64,000 nt of DNA from Marinomonas colpomeniae (GTDB lineage: Bacteria > Pseudomonadota > Gammaproteobacteria > Pseudomonadales > Marinomonadaceae). The notes under the pieces were generated by a model. It was not told where the DNA came from and did no database searches. It saw nothing but the letters and a program-made list of their open reading frames with translations. This document shows positions 8,144 through 17,138 of this stretch, in pieces; position 1 is the stretch's first letter; each line of letters starts with the position of its first letter. A program made the translations under genes and the position numbers. The DNA is taken from positions 825,826-889,825 of the forward strand of contig NZ_JACYFC010000002.1 in assembly GCF_014803385.1 (NCBI RefSeq), written 5' to 3'.

Positions 8144-9022
8144 TTACTTAAAAGCATTTAGTGGAATCTTGAAGTAAGACAAGCCATTATCCTCAGGTTC
8201 TGGCATGTGTCCTGCTCTCATGTTGACCTGAAGAGAAGGTAAAATAAGGCGAGGCATAGCCAATGTTTTGTCTCTTGCTTCACGTAAATCAACAAACACA
8301 GATTTACTAATATCACTTTTAACATGAATGTTTTGTTCGCGTTGTGCTTTTACTGTTGTTTCATATTCTAATTCACGGCCATTTGGGCAATAGTCATGGC
8401 ACATGAAAATACGATTATCTTCAGGTAAGGCTAAGATTTTTTGAATGGAATCAAACAAAATTCCAGCATCCCCTCCTGGGAAATCAGCGCGAGCTGTCCC
8501 TGCATCTGGCATGAATAAGGTATCGCCAACGAACACGGCGTCTCCTAATGTGTGAGTGAAGCAGGCAGGTGTGTGTCCTGGAGTGTGTATTGCTACACAA
8601 TCCATTGAACCTACTTTATATTGTTCACCATCACTGAATAAGTGATCGAACTGGGAGCCATCACGTTTAAAATCAGCGCTTTCATTAAAGACGGTGCTAA
8701 AGGTGTCTTGTACTGCTGTAATCTGTTTTCCAATACCAATTTGACCGCCTAGTTTTGCTTGTAAATAGGGCGCAGCGGAAAGGTGATCCGCATGAACGTG
8801 AGTTTCAATTAGCCATTCGACATTTAGCTTTTGGGTCGTCACATAATCTATTATTTCATCGGCACCCTTATAAGAAGTGCCACCTGATGCATAGTCGAAA
8901 TCTAAAACGCTGTCTATGATGGCGCAACTAAATGAATCTGGATCCTTAACCACGTAAGAGAATGTATTAGAGTCTTTATCAAAAAAAGCAGCGACATTAG
9001 GTTTTGTTATCTTGTTAGTCAT
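8144..9022 (-). CDS. Persulfide dioxygenase, ETHE1/Blh-type metallo-beta-lactamase fold
   Basis: 292 aa single-domain MBL-fold protein. The metal motif is ETHVHADHLSAAPYL (H-x-H-x-D-H), then HTPGHTPACFTH, then GDTLFMPDAGTARADFPGG, and CHDY near the C-terminus. These match the persulfide dioxygenase (PDO/ETHE1) subgroup, which uses one iron to oxidise glutathione persulfide to sulfite and glutathione. It is first in the operon, 60 bases before the SQR fusion that would make its substrate. A sigma-54 promoter lies about 65-80 bases upstream of the ATG. A hydroxyacylglutathione hydrolase is the main alternative, but the operon partners and the divergent FisR make PDO much more likely. Confidence 0.88.
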   Translation of the reverse strand: MTNKITKPNVAAFFDKDSNTFSYVVKDPDSFSCAIIDSVLDFDYASGGTSYKGADEIIDYVTTQKLNVEWLIETHVHADHLSAAPYLQAKLGGQIGIGKQITAVQDTFSTVFNESADFKRDGSQFDHLFSDGEQYKVGSMDCVAIHTPGHTPACFTHTLGDAVFVGDTLFMPDAGTARADFPGGDAGILFDSIQKILALPEDNRIFMCHDYCPNGRELEYETTVKAQREQNIHVKSDISKSVFVDLREARDKTLAMPRLILPSLQVNMRAGHMPEPEDNGLSYFKIPLNAFK

Positions 9023-9085
9023 TATTTGAAACCCCTTTTTAAGTTGTTAATTAGTAACCGTAAATCGGTTTATTAACTTAGATAG

Positions 9086-9102
9086 AGCAGAAAATATGCC
9101 AA
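9086..9102 (-). promoter_or_regulatory. Sigma-54 (-24/-12) promoter of the persulfide-oxidation operon
   Basis: Read on the minus strand the site is TTGGCATATTTTCTGCT: TGGCA, seven bases, TGC, with the GG (9100-9099) and GC (9088-9087) dinucleotides at the obligatory 10-base spacing. It points at the dioxygenase gene, giving a start near 9075 and a leader of about 50 bases. The divergent gene encodes a sigma-54 activator, which makes this a well-supported promoter call. Confidence 0.85.
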
Positions 9103-9170
9103 GATAAAAAAATAATTCTAAGCTATTGAATTTATTGATTTATATATTTCTAATCGATCGTTTTCTCTAG

Positions 9171-9230
9171 ATTAGTTTTGACTAATGTTAGGTGTTTTGT
9201 CATATTTGACTTAATTTTTTGACAAATATG
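9171..9230. promoter_or_regulatory. Candidate FisR upstream activating dyads
   Basis: Two inverted repeats lie 70-145 bases upstream of the -24 element, the right range for an enhancer-binding activator. They are ATTAG-N6-CTAAT (9171-9186) and CATATTTG-N14-CAAATATG (9201-9208 with 9223-9230). The second ends nine bases before the fisR start codon and could also serve autoregulation. Binding by FisR is inference. Confidence 0.45.
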
Positions 9231-9238
9231 GCATTTCT

Positions 9239-10594
9239 ATGGATGTGATTGTATCTGATGGACCTTCTTATGAGGTTTTAGCAAGTATGCTTGAGGGTTA
9301 CGACTGTCCGGCGATTCTGGTGTCTATTGATTATCAGATACTTGCAATTAATCAACGCTATCGTGAGGCCTTTGGTGAAGTTTCATTGCAAAAAAAACCA
9401 CGTTGCTTTGAAGTTTCTCATGGTTATACCGTTCCTTGTGATGAAGCTGGTGAGGACTGTCCCTTGTCTGCTGTCCTTCATACAGGACATAAAGAACGCG
9501 TTTTACATATACATCAAACCCCAAGAGGCAAAGAGCATGTTGATGTAGAAATGTTGCCTATCCATGACAATCAAGGCAACTTGTTATTCTTCGTTGAGTT
9601 ATTACGTGCAGTATCCGCAGCTAGTGCTGAGGATGTGAGTAATAAGCTTGTTGGCTATGGAAAAGCGTTTAATCAAATGCTGGAGAAAATAACCCGAGTC
9701 TGCAGTCGTAATGCATCGGTACTATTGTTGGGAGAATCAGGCAGTGGTAAAGAGTTGGTGGCAAACGCAGTGCATCAGGGCAGTACTAGGGCTAAAAATG
9801 CGTTGGTGACATTAGAATGTGCGGGACTGACGGACTCTTTGTTTGAGAGTGAGTTATTTGGCCATACAAAAGGCTCTTTTACTGGCGCGAATAACAATCG
9901 TACCGGCTTGGTTGAGTTAGCCAATGGCGGAACTTTGTTTTTGGATGAGATTGGTGATGTGCCGCTTTCTATGCAGGTGAAACTATTGCGTCTTATTGAA
10001 ACAGGATCTTTTCGACCTATAGGCTCTTCAACTATTAAGCACAGCAACTTTCGTTTAGTTTGTGCAACACATAAAAACCTTTCTCAAATGGTAAAAGAAG
10101 GTACTTTTCGTCAAGATCTCTATTATAGAATTAACGTTTTTCCTATTTATGTTCCTTCATTAAGGGAGCGAAAAGATGATCTGTCTTTATTAATCAATAC
10201 CTTGCTCAAACGCATAAGCGAACGCAAAGAATATCACCTGACTGATTCCGCATTACAGGTATTAAGGCGATACAATTTCCCTGGCAATATTAGGGAGTTA
10301 AGTAATATCCTAAATCGAGCTGTTATTCTGACAGACACTAACCTTATTGAACGTAGCACTATTCAAGAGTGTTTGTATATTGATAATGAACTAAGTCAAC
10401 AAGGTGATTTTTCCGCACCACAACAATCAGGCTTGAAAGGCATCCATAACATCGACAAGGAATGGGTTGATTTGAAAACAGCAGAAAGTCGTTATTTATC
10501 AGATTTAATGACCTTCCATAATAGTGATAAAGAAGCTGTCGCCAAAATAGCAGGAATAAGCCTCCGTTCCTTATATCGTAAGTTAGAAAGCTAA
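9239..10594 (+). CDS. fisR: FisR-type sigma-54-dependent sulfane-sulfur-sensing activator
   Basis: 451 aa: an N-terminal sensor region (about 1-130), a central AAA+ domain with Walker A GESGSGKE and Walker B GGTLFLDEIGDV, and a C-terminal Fis-type helix-turn-helix (EAVAKIAGISLRSLYRKLE). The sigma-54 contact loop reads GSFTGA instead of GAFTGA. The sensor has Cys56, Cys67 and Cys74; their spacing (11 and 7) equals that of the three persulfide-sensing cysteines described for FisR of Cupriavidus pinatubonensis (Cys53/64/71, from memory). It is divergent from the dioxygenase/SQR/SulP operon, whose promoter is of the sigma-54 type, so it should switch that operon on in response to persulfide. No clear Shine-Dalgarno sequence precedes its ATG. 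Confidence 0.9.
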   Translation: MDVIVSDGPSYEVLASMLEGYDCPAILVSIDYQILAINQRYREAFGEVSLQKKPRCFEVSHGYTVPCDEAGEDCPLSAVLHTGHKERVLHIHQTPRGKEHVDVEMLPIHDNQGNLLFFVELLRAVSAASAEDVSNKLVGYGKAFNQMLEKITRVCSRNASVLLLGESGSGKELVANAVHQGSTRAKNALVTLECAGLTDSLFESELFGHTKGSFTGANNNRTGLVELANGGTLFLDEIGDVPLSMQVKLLRLIETGSFRPIGSSTIKHSNFRLVCATHKNLSQMVKEGTFRQDLYYRINVFPIYVPSLRERKDDLSLLINTLLKRISERKEYHLTDSALQVLRRYNFPGNIRELSNILNRAVILTDTNLIERSTIQECLYIDNELSQQGDFSAPQQSGLKGIHNIDKEWVDLKTAESRYLSDLMTFHNSDKEAVAKIAGISLRSLYRKLES

Positions 10595-10646
10595 TTAAAG
10601 TTGTTAACTGAGCACATAGCGCATAACCTATTATTTATAATATTGA

Positions 10647-11414
10647 TCAAGTTATCAATGAATTAGCTAATTCCACAAAACCCAAACCGCCGTTCTTAGA
10701 GGTGATATAAGTCGGTTTATACATCAAAGTCGGGAGGAATTTTTCGACATTGGCGACACCAACAGATAGCGGAATGGTTTGAAACATGGCTTCGTCATTG
10801 GTTGAATCGCCGATGAATATGGTGTCCTCAACCTGAATGTTTTGACCTTTGAGCCAAGCCATCGCTCCGGTGGCTTTATTGTGTTCGCCAATCCAAGTGT
10901 TGATATGAATAGAGCTCAATTTGGCGTTTACGCCTTTTTCTTTTAACCATTCGGTTGCGGCTTTAGCATGTGAAAAATCCACTTTGACCGCTTGTCCGAT
11001 ATCTAATGCCACATCGGTCATGCGAAAGTTTTGGTCTTGGGTAAAGCTGATATCTGGGTAAAGAGTATTTAGTTCCTTGGTCAGTGTTTTTAACGTTTCA
11101 AGGTCTTCTTGTACTTGGTGAGGTGCTTTTAAGTAAGTGAGCAACGTATGACCGCGGTCTCCTTGTTCCATAAAGAAAGCGCCATTTTCTCCTATTATGT
11201 ATTTGATCGGTAAGGTTTTTAGCAGGCAATCACACCATCCTGCGCTGGCACCAGTAACAGGTACAACAAGAATGTTGGCTTGCTTTAAATTATGTAAGGC
11301 CTGAATCGTCTCTAAAGGAATTTCTCCATTTAACGTCAGTGTGTCATCGACATCGGTAAAGACGACTTTGATTGTGTTGGTAAGGTTTGCTGGTAACTGT
11401 GTAGGGTTATTCAT
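10647..11414 (-). CDS. HAD-superfamily (subfamily IIB, Cof-like) phosphatase
   Basis: 255 aa soluble phosphatase. Motif I is FTDVDDTLTLNG (nucleophile Asp in DVDDT), motif II is the threonine in VVPVTGAS, and motifs III/IV are in GEHNKATGAMAWLK and IFIGDSTNDEAMF. These place it in HAD class IIB with phosphosugar or mannosyl-3-phosphoglycerate phosphatase-like enzymes. It is the last gene of the ABC-transporter operon, eight bases after the EEP-family gene, so it probably removes phosphate from the monoester released by that enzyme. The substrate is unknown. It converges on fisR with no obvious shared terminator in the 52-base gap. Confidence 0.82.
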   Translation of the reverse strand: MNNPTQLPANLTNTIKVVFTDVDDTLTLNGEIPLETIQALHNLKQANILVVPVTGASAGWCDCLLKTLPIKYIIGENGAFFMEQGDRGHTLLTYLKAPHQVQEDLETLKTLTKELNTLYPDISFTQDQNFRMTDVALDIGQAVKVDFSHAKAATEWLKEKGVNAKLSSIHINTWIGEHNKATGAMAWLKGQNIQVEDTIFIGDSTNDEAMFQTIPLSVGVANVEKFLPTLMYKPTYITSKNGGLGFVELANSLIT

Positions 11415-11421
11415 CAGTATT

Positions 11422-12267
11422 TTAATCTTCTAGAGTGAGGCAAATAGGTTGGTGATCAGAAGCCATTGTTGAGGTGTTTACTTCCATGTTTTTGATCTTG
11501 TCGTCTAATCCTGAAGAACAAAGAAAGTAGTCACGCACATGAGCGCCTTCTGGCCATAAGCTTGTATCGAAAATGCCACAAGTTGGTTGTCGAACTAAAT
11601 GATTTGCATCTTTTATTGCGACATTAGCGCAGTCTAACCAAGCCATATCATTCGTCATTGTTAGGTACTTGGGACTGTTTAAAGCGATGTTAAGGTCTCC
11701 ACATAATAAGACGTGTTGGCCCTTTTGAGCAGAATGATAGGCGTCGTTATCGGATGAACTTAAAGTCGTTGTTGATAATTTATGGCTGAGTACTTGGTCA
11801 CGTAGTTGAGTTAAATAGTCAATTTGTTGTGTCGATTCTAGTTCTGAGTGATAGGCAAGGTGTGTATTCAATAAGGTGATACTTGTGCTCTTATAACGGA
11901 TCACAGTTTCCGCTACGCTTCTCGGTATTTGTATGGCGGGAGAAACACATGGATTGGGTAGCTGATGAATGCGCTTATCTAAAAGAGTTCCTTGTTTTAC
12001 TAAGGTTAAGTTACCAAACTCTTGATTTTTACCATTGGCGAGAGGACGACTAAACCCCGCTGCCCAAGTACTGTGATAACCCGAAAAACCTTCTTCAATC
12101 AGACTTTTTTGATCGTCATTATTATACGGCACCATATACCGAGCAACTTCTTGTAAACAAATCACATCTAAGTCACCAAAGTCTTGAATGTCTTTGATGA
12201 TTCGGCCGTTATCAAACACATTGTCACAGCCTTTGGTCGATTGAATATTCCAGCTTAATAGACGCAT
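11422..12267 (-). CDS. Endonuclease/exonuclease/phosphatase (EEP)-family hydrolase
   Basis: 281 aa. The start is ATG 12267, overlapping the TAA stop of the upstream permease by one base; an open frame extends further upstream but only inside that gene. EEP motifs are visible in order: LLSWNIQSTKG (Asn), DVICLQEVARYM (Glu), INTHLAYHS-like LLNTHLAYHSELES, LCGDLNIALNS (Asp and Asn) and ASDHQPICL (Asp-His). The family cleaves phosphodiesters with magnesium: nucleic acids, inositol phosphates or sphingomyelin. Being inside a UgpABCE-like operon, it more likely hydrolyses an imported small phosphodiester than DNA. No signal peptide is visible, so it is probably cytoplasmic. Confidence 0.8.
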   Translation of the reverse strand: MRLLSWNIQSTKGCDNVFDNGRIIKDIQDFGDLDVICLQEVARYMVPYNNDDQKSLIEEGFSGYHSTWAAGFSRPLANGKNQEFGNLTLVKQGTLLDKRIHQLPNPCVSPAIQIPRSVAETVIRYKSTSITLLNTHLAYHSELESTQQIDYLTQLRDQVLSHKLSTTTLSSSDNDAYHSAQKGQHVLLCGDLNIALNSPKYLTMTNDMAWLDCANVAIKDANHLVRQPTCGIFDTSLWPEGAHVRDYFLCSSGLDDKIKNMEVNTSTMASDHQPICLTLED

Positions 12268-13076
12268 TATTTGATTCCTGCATGCATAAATGACTGAATG
12301 AACTGACGTTGGAAAATAATAAAAATCAGTAAGAGTGGCGCAATAGAAATCAGTGTGCCGGCACAAATAATAGCCCAATCAACACCTGATTCAGGCGCAC
12401 CGAAAATAGACAAACCGACAGTGAGCGGACGACTGTTTTCCGTATTGGTGACGATTAATGGCCATAAGAAATTATTCCAATGTGTACTGATAGAAACTAA
12501 TGCATAAGCCACGTAAGTCGGTTTCGCCAGCGGCACATAGACTTTCCAAATGATTTGTAAAAGGCTACATCCTTCTAGTTTTGCGGCGTTTTCTAGGTCC
12601 ATTGGCACGGATTTAAAACTTTGGCGCAATAAAAAAATACCAAAGGCGCTGGCAATATAGGGAATCGCCACGGCCAAATACGTATCAATGGCATGGAGCT
12701 GAGCTAGCGTTTGATAGTTCTCTACAATGAGTATTTCTGGTGTCACCATCAGCTGCATAATGATCAAGCTGAAGACAAATGCGCGACCGCGAAACTTAAT
12801 ACGAGCTAAGGCATAAGCCGCCAAGGTACAGACGATTAACTGACCTGCCAATGTCAAAATACTGATGGCAAAGGTGTTAAACATGTAGCGCATAAAAGGT
12901 GCTTGAGACCAGGCTTTTTCAAAATTGCTTAACTCCAAGGGAGCAAACAAGACAAAATTTGTGGTGTATTCCGCACTATGGAAAGCGGCCCAAAAAGCGT
13001 AAAGCAAAGGAAAAATCCAAAGTAATGCCAATACCCAAGCGATACTAGAAGATAAAAGTGTCAGTGTTTTATTCAT
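12267..13076 (-). CDS. ABC transporter permease, UgpE/MalG-like
   Basis: 269 aa from ATG 13076; an in-frame TTG two codons upstream is less likely. Six membrane segments are visible, and the EAA loop that docks onto the ATPase is NAAKLEGCSLLQIIWKVYVPLAKP. The family is carbohydrate uptake transporter 1 (CUT1), which includes UgpE for glycerol-3-phosphate and glycerophosphodiesters. It follows the other permease after 24 bases and is coupled by a one-base TAATG overlap to the EEP hydrolase. Confidence 0.9.
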   Translation of the reverse strand: MNKTLTLLSSSIAWVLALLWIFPLLYAFWAAFHSAEYTTNFVLFAPLELSNFEKAWSQAPFMRYMFNTFAISILTLAGQLIVCTLAAYALARIKFRGRAFVFSLIIMQLMVTPEILIVENYQTLAQLHAIDTYLAVAIPYIASAFGIFLLRQSFKSVPMDLENAAKLEGCSLLQIIWKVYVPLAKPTYVAYALVSISTHWNNFLWPLIVTNTENSRPLTVGLSIFGAPESGVDWAIICAGTLISIAPLLLIFIIFQRQFIQSFMHAGIK

Positions 13077-13100
13077 TATCAATCTCTATAGTCTGGCAAT

Positions 13101-13964
13101 TTAGTAATGCACGCGACGTTCAATCACGCCAAATTGTATGAGCGCCATAACAATTAATATGAGCAGTAAAATCACCGTTAATGCTGATGCGTAAGCGGTA
13201 TCGAAAAAAGAAAATGAGTTTTCGTAAATGTAATACAACAAGAGATTTGTCGCATTATTTGGGCCACCCTTGGTGAGAATGAATAGATGGTCAATGAGCT
13301 TAAATGAATTCAGCAAAGCGTTAACAAAGACAAATAAAGTGGTGGGCATAAGCAAAGGAAAAGTAATGCGTCTAAAGATATAAAGACTGGATGCGTTTTC
13401 CGTTTTTGCGGCCTTGTATAAATCGGGTGAAATGGTTTGCAGAGCGGCAAGATAGAAAATCATAAAGAATCCTGCTTCTTTCCAAATAGTCATGGTCATT
13501 AAGCTGTATAACGCGGTATCAGGGTTGCCTAACCAGTTGACGCCAGAGACACCAAACCATCCTAAAACGGCATTAAATAAGCCAATTTCCGAGCTGTAAA
13601 ATAATAGCCAAATGTTCGCTACAGAAATCATCGGCAACATAGTTGGTGTGAAAAAGGAAAGACGCATAAAACCTGTGCCAGCGATTTTTCCATTGACCCA
13701 AAGAGCCATGCTTAACGCGAAGAAAATGGAAGCGGGTACTGTGATCAAAGCGTATAAAGCGCTGTTTTTCAAAACTTGCCAAAAAACTGGATCATCGAGT
13801 AAACGAGCATAATTTTCTGGGCTGGCTTGATTTCCCATTTGTACGCCAAAACCAAAAACACTGCGCCAAATGGTGTTGCCTATGGGTAAATAGGTAAAGG
13901 CAACTAAGAGTATAAGTGCTGGTGCCAAGAGCAGCCAAGCTTGGGCTTTATAGGTTTTAAACAT
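13101..13964 (-). CDS. ABC transporter permease, UgpA/MalF-like
   Basis: 287 aa from ATG 13964 (GAGATCATTT precedes it); an upstream TTG at 14021 would add 19 residues. It has about six membrane helices, starting with QAWLLLAPALILLVAFTYLP, and the EAA loop is KAAKTENASSLYIFRRITFPLLMPT. The CUT1 family partner of the UgpE-like subunit; together they form the membrane channel. It lies directly after the binding-protein gene. Confidence 0.9.
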   Translation of the reverse strand: MFKTYKAQAWLLLAPALILLVAFTYLPIGNTIWRSVFGFGVQMGNQASPENYARLLDDPVFWQVLKNSALYALITVPASIFFALSMALWVNGKIAGTGFMRLSFFTPTMLPMISVANIWLLFYSSEIGLFNAVLGWFGVSGVNWLGNPDTALYSLMTMTIWKEAGFFMIFYLAALQTISPDLYKAAKTENASSLYIFRRITFPLLMPTTLFVFVNALLNSFKLIDHLFILTKGGPNNATNLLLYYIYENSFSFFDTAYASALTVILLLILIVMALIQFGVIERRVHY

Positions 13965-14033
13965 AAATGATCTCAATAGCGGTGCTATTGCTAGCCCCGC
14001 TGTATTCAGAGTGGTATTCAACGCTAGCGAGAC

Positions 14034-15317
14034 TTAACGGTAGCGTGACAAGATTCGATCGGCTTGTTTTTGGGCAGAGGTTAACGCTTGTTTTGCGTCT
14101 TGCTGACCATTTAATACAGATTGAATCGCATCATCTAATAGCTTTCTGACACGACCAGATTGGTGTGTAGATAACTCTGCTGTTGCGTATTTCAATTGAT
14201 CGCGAGCGATCGCAGCAGGTGGGAAGGATTCTACATAGTTAGCCAGTTCCTTGGTTTGATACGCAGCAGGGCTGACACCCATGTAACCTGTTTCTATACT
14301 CCACTTAGCGGCTTGCTTTGGTGAGGTCATAAATTTCACTAACTTAAGCGCGGCTTGTTTTTCTTCCGTAGTCGCATTTTTAAATAAGTAAAAGTTACCG
14401 CCGCCCGTTGGTGAGCCGCGTTCTTCATCCGCTGGTAACATTGCAACGCCAAAGTCGAAGTTTGCTGCTTTTTTAACTGCGGTTAAGTTACCGGTTGAAT
14501 GCCACATGATGGCAGTTTTTTCTTCTAAGAAATTCTGACGTAAGGTTCCCCATTCAATCATTCCTTTCGGCATGACTTGATGTTTGTTGCCTAAGTCTTT
14601 CCAGAACTCAAGAGCGGCAATGGCTTTAGGGTCATCGAAATAGGTTTTGTTACCCGCCTGGTTCATTAGTTTATGACCTTTTTCTTTCGTCAAAGCGCCA
14701 AACATCCAATATGGGTAACCGGTAGAAGGGATCATCGCGCCCCACTGAGTAACATTGCCATTGCTGTCTTTCTTGGTCAGTTTTTTGCCCATTTCAACAA
14801 GCTCTTGCCAGTTACTAGGCGCTTTTTCTGGATCAAGACCAGCGGCACGGAATAGGTCTTTGTTGTAATACATAACAATTGTGGAGCGCTGGAAAGGAAT
14901 GCCGTAGGTCTTGTCATTCACAATGCCGTTTTCCATAAGAGCAGGGTGGAAGCTTTTTAACCACTGACGATCAGCCGACGTAGAGATTACATCGTCAAAA
15001 GGAACAATCGCGTCTAGGTCCATCAGTTCATGGACGTCGATAGAAAACATCACTGACAATTGAGCAGGTTGACCACTGTTTAAGGCGGCTAACGCTTTTA
15101 CTCGAGCATCGTTGTAATTGCCTGCATAAATGGCTTTTACATCAATATCAGGATTTTCTTGCTCAAAATCATCGACAATAGAGTCAACGACTTTCGTTAG
15201 CGCGCCACCAACGGACACAGGGTAATACATGGTTAACTCTGTTTTAGCTTGCACTAAGGCTGAAAAACTCAGGCCTATTGCTCCTAAAGTAAGAAGTTTT
15301 TTAATGTTTGTACGCAT
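14034..15317 (-). CDS. ABC transporter periplasmic binding protein, UgpB-like
   Basis: 427 aa from ATG 15317, preceded by AAGGAG at good spacing; an upstream ATG at 15365 lies inside the ATPase gene and precedes the signal peptide. The signal peptide is KKLLTLGAIGLSFSALVQA. The mature start (TELTMYYPVSVGGALTKVVD and DFEQENPDIDVKAIYAGNYND) resembles UgpB, including the GNY motif that introduces the ligand site. It delivers substrate to the UgpA/E-like permeases. Glycerol-3-phosphate or a glycerophosphodiester is the first guess from similarity; a related phosphorylated compound is equally possible given the two hydrolases downstream. Confidence 0.87.
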   Translation of the reverse strand: MRTNIKKLLTLGAIGLSFSALVQAKTELTMYYPVSVGGALTKVVDSIVDDFEQENPDIDVKAIYAGNYNDARVKALAALNSGQPAQLSVMFSIDVHELMDLDAIVPFDDVISTSADRQWLKSFHPALMENGIVNDKTYGIPFQRSTIVMYYNKDLFRAAGLDPEKAPSNWQELVEMGKKLTKKDSNGNVTQWGAMIPSTGYPYWMFGALTKEKGHKLMNQAGNKTYFDDPKAIAALEFWKDLGNKHQVMPKGMIEWGTLRQNFLEEKTAIMWHSTGNLTAVKKAANFDFGVAMLPADEERGSPTGGGNFYLFKNATTEEKQAALKLVKFMTSPKQAAKWSIETGYMGVSPAAYQTKELANYVESFPPAAIARDQLKYATAELSTHQSGRVRKLLDDAIQSVLNGQQDAKQALTSAQKQADRILSRYR

Positions 15318-15351
15318 TGCAGTAGCTCCTTTCTGGTTGGTTTTGATAATG

Positions 15352-16353
15352 CTATATACCGGCAATACGCTTGCCAGTTGATTTGGAAAATAGATGTTGC
15401 TCTTGTTCAGACCAGTTGATGGTTAAGTCACTTCCTTCGGTTAGTTGGTGTTTACCCATAAGGGACAATTGGATGTTTTTTGATCCGTGAAAAGGGCCGT
15501 CAATAATGTCGACATTAATAACAGTGGCTGCGCCTTGGTAATCACTGTTTTTGATCTTGGCTTTATGACCTACATTCTGTACTTCGATGTGTTCAGGTCT
15601 TACACCAATAATGTGCTCATGACTGGTAATAAGATTCATTGGAGGGTGACCAATAAAGCGAGCGACGAAAGTAGATTCAGGGGTTTGATAAAAGCTCTCA
15701 GGTGAACCTTGTTGTTCCACTTTTCCTTGATTAAGTAAGATGATTTTGTCTGCCATGCTCATGGCTTCAATTTGATCATGGGTGACATACACAACCGTCA
15801 AACCTAAGGACTTTTGTAGATGGCGTAATTCATTGCGCATTTCATTACGAAGCTTGGTATCAAGGTTCGAAAGCGGCTCATCCATTAGGCAAAGTGGCGC
15901 TTGTGAGGCAATGCTTCTTGCTAATGCGACGCGCTGACATTGACCACCTGATAGCTGACTTGGCTTTTTATTAATATGTTCTTCCAGACCGACAAGCTCA
16001 ATGGCATGTTTCAGTCGCTTTAATTGTTCTTGCTTGTCGACTCGGCGGGCTTTTAAACCAAATAAAATATTCTCTTTTACCGACAGGTGTGGAAAAAGGG
16101 CATAAGACTGAAACACCATAGACAAGCCTCGCTTCCCTGGAGGAAGGTGGGTAATGTCATTTTGCCCGAGATGAATCTGACCTCTAGAAGGCACTTCAAG
16201 GCCTGCAATCATATTGAGGGTGGTGGATTTACCGCAACCACTTGGACCAAGCAAAGAAATGAATTCCCCTTGCTCAATGGAGAAACTGATATCGTTCACC
16301 ACACAATGCTGAGCATAGTCTTTGCTCAAATTAGAAATACTTAAAAAACTCAT
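15352..16353 (-). CDS. ABC transporter ATP-binding protein, UgpC/MalK-like
   Basis: 333 aa. Walker A is GPSGCGKST, the signature is LSGGQCQRVALARS and Walker B is LCLMDEPLSNLD, followed by the switch histidine in VTHDQ. A C-terminal TOBE/regulatory part (IIGVRPEHIEV) is typical of MalK/UgpC ATPases. The gene overlaps the DeoR-family repressor upstream by four bases (ATGA) and precedes the binding-protein gene by 34 bases. Confidence 0.92.
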   Translation of the reverse strand: MSFLSISNLSKDYAQHCVVNDISFSIEQGEFISLLGPSGCGKSTTLNMIAGLEVPSRGQIHLGQNDITHLPPGKRGLSMVFQSYALFPHLSVKENILFGLKARRVDKQEQLKRLKHAIELVGLEEHINKKPSQLSGGQCQRVALARSIASQAPLCLMDEPLSNLDTKLRNEMRNELRHLQKSLGLTVVYVTHDQIEAMSMADKIILLNQGKVEQQGSPESFYQTPESTFVARFIGHPPMNLITSHEHIIGVRPEHIEVQNVGHKAKIKNSDYQGAATVINVDIIDGPFHGSKNIQLSLMGKHQLTEGSDLTINWSEQEQHLFSKSTGKRIAGI

Positions 16354-17138
16354 AGTTGCCTCAAAGATTGATTACTGCTCGACTCAACTTTCACTTCCAG
16401 TTGCTGACAAAGCTGGGCTAATTCAGTGGAAATCTGGTCGGTAAAGAACATGTCGATATTTCTAAGGTGACTGCTTTTGACGGGTGCGCTACGTTGGAAT
16501 TTATGGTGGTCAGCCACTAAAATCCGTTGTTCGCAATTTTCTAAAATTGCTTGAGATAGATGAGATTCTTCCGGTGAAAAATCGAGTAAGTCGCCAGCAC
16601 TAGACATTCCGCCGACACCACATATTCCATAGTTGACCTGGAATTTTCTGAAATAGTGTGTTGCATCTTCTCCAACAACATCTTGATCAGTAGCGCGGAT
16701 GCGTCCACCTACCATGTGGGTTTGAATGTTAGGGTTTTCACATAGAGCAATGGCGGCATTTAAGTTATTGGTTATCACTGTCAGCCCTGGATGATGAATA
16801 AGATGTCTGGCAATTTGTTCCGGTGTTGTTCCTATGCCTAAAAATATGCTGCAACCTTCCGGTAAGAATTGAATCAGCATTCTTGCGATGTCTTTTTTCT
16901 CTTCTAAATGGATAATCTGCCGATTGGAAAAAGACAAATTATTGCTCTGTACCGGTAAGCAAATACCACCATGAACTCGTTTCACTAAAGCCAATTCACT
17001 GAGTCGGTTTAGCTCTTTACGGATAGTTTGAACAGACACATCAAAGTGCTCGGTTAGTTCAGCACTTGAGACCTTACCTCCATGATTTTTTAGTAAATCA
17101 AGAATGTCTTTTTGTCTTTTTGATATCTGATTTATCAT
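16350..17138 (-). CDS. DeoR/GlpR-family transcriptional repressor
   Basis: 262 aa. The N-terminal winged HTH is KRQKDILDLLKNHGGKVSSA followed by VSVQTIRKELNRLSELALVKRVHGG, the DeoR signature. The C-terminal sugar-phosphate-sensing DeoRC domain contains IFLGIGTTPEQIARHL and GGRIRATDQDVVGEDA. Members of this family respond to phosphorylated sugars or glycerol-3-phosphate. It is the first gene of the UgpC-B-A-E/EEP/HAD operon (four-base overlap with the ATPase), so it is likely to repress its own operon until the phosphorylated intermediate accumulates. Confidence 0.9.
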   Translation of the reverse strand: MINQISKRQKDILDLLKNHGGKVSSAELTEHFDVSVQTIRKELNRLSELALVKRVHGGICLPVQSNNLSFSNRQIIHLEEKKDIARMLIQFLPEGCSIFLGIGTTPEQIARHLIHHPGLTVITNNLNAAIALCENPNIQTHMVGGRIRATDQDVVGEDATHYFRKFQVNYGICGVGGMSSAGDLLDFSPEESHLSQAILENCEQRILVADHHKFQRSAPVKSSHLRNIDMFFTDQISTELAQLCQQLEVKVESSSNQSLRQL

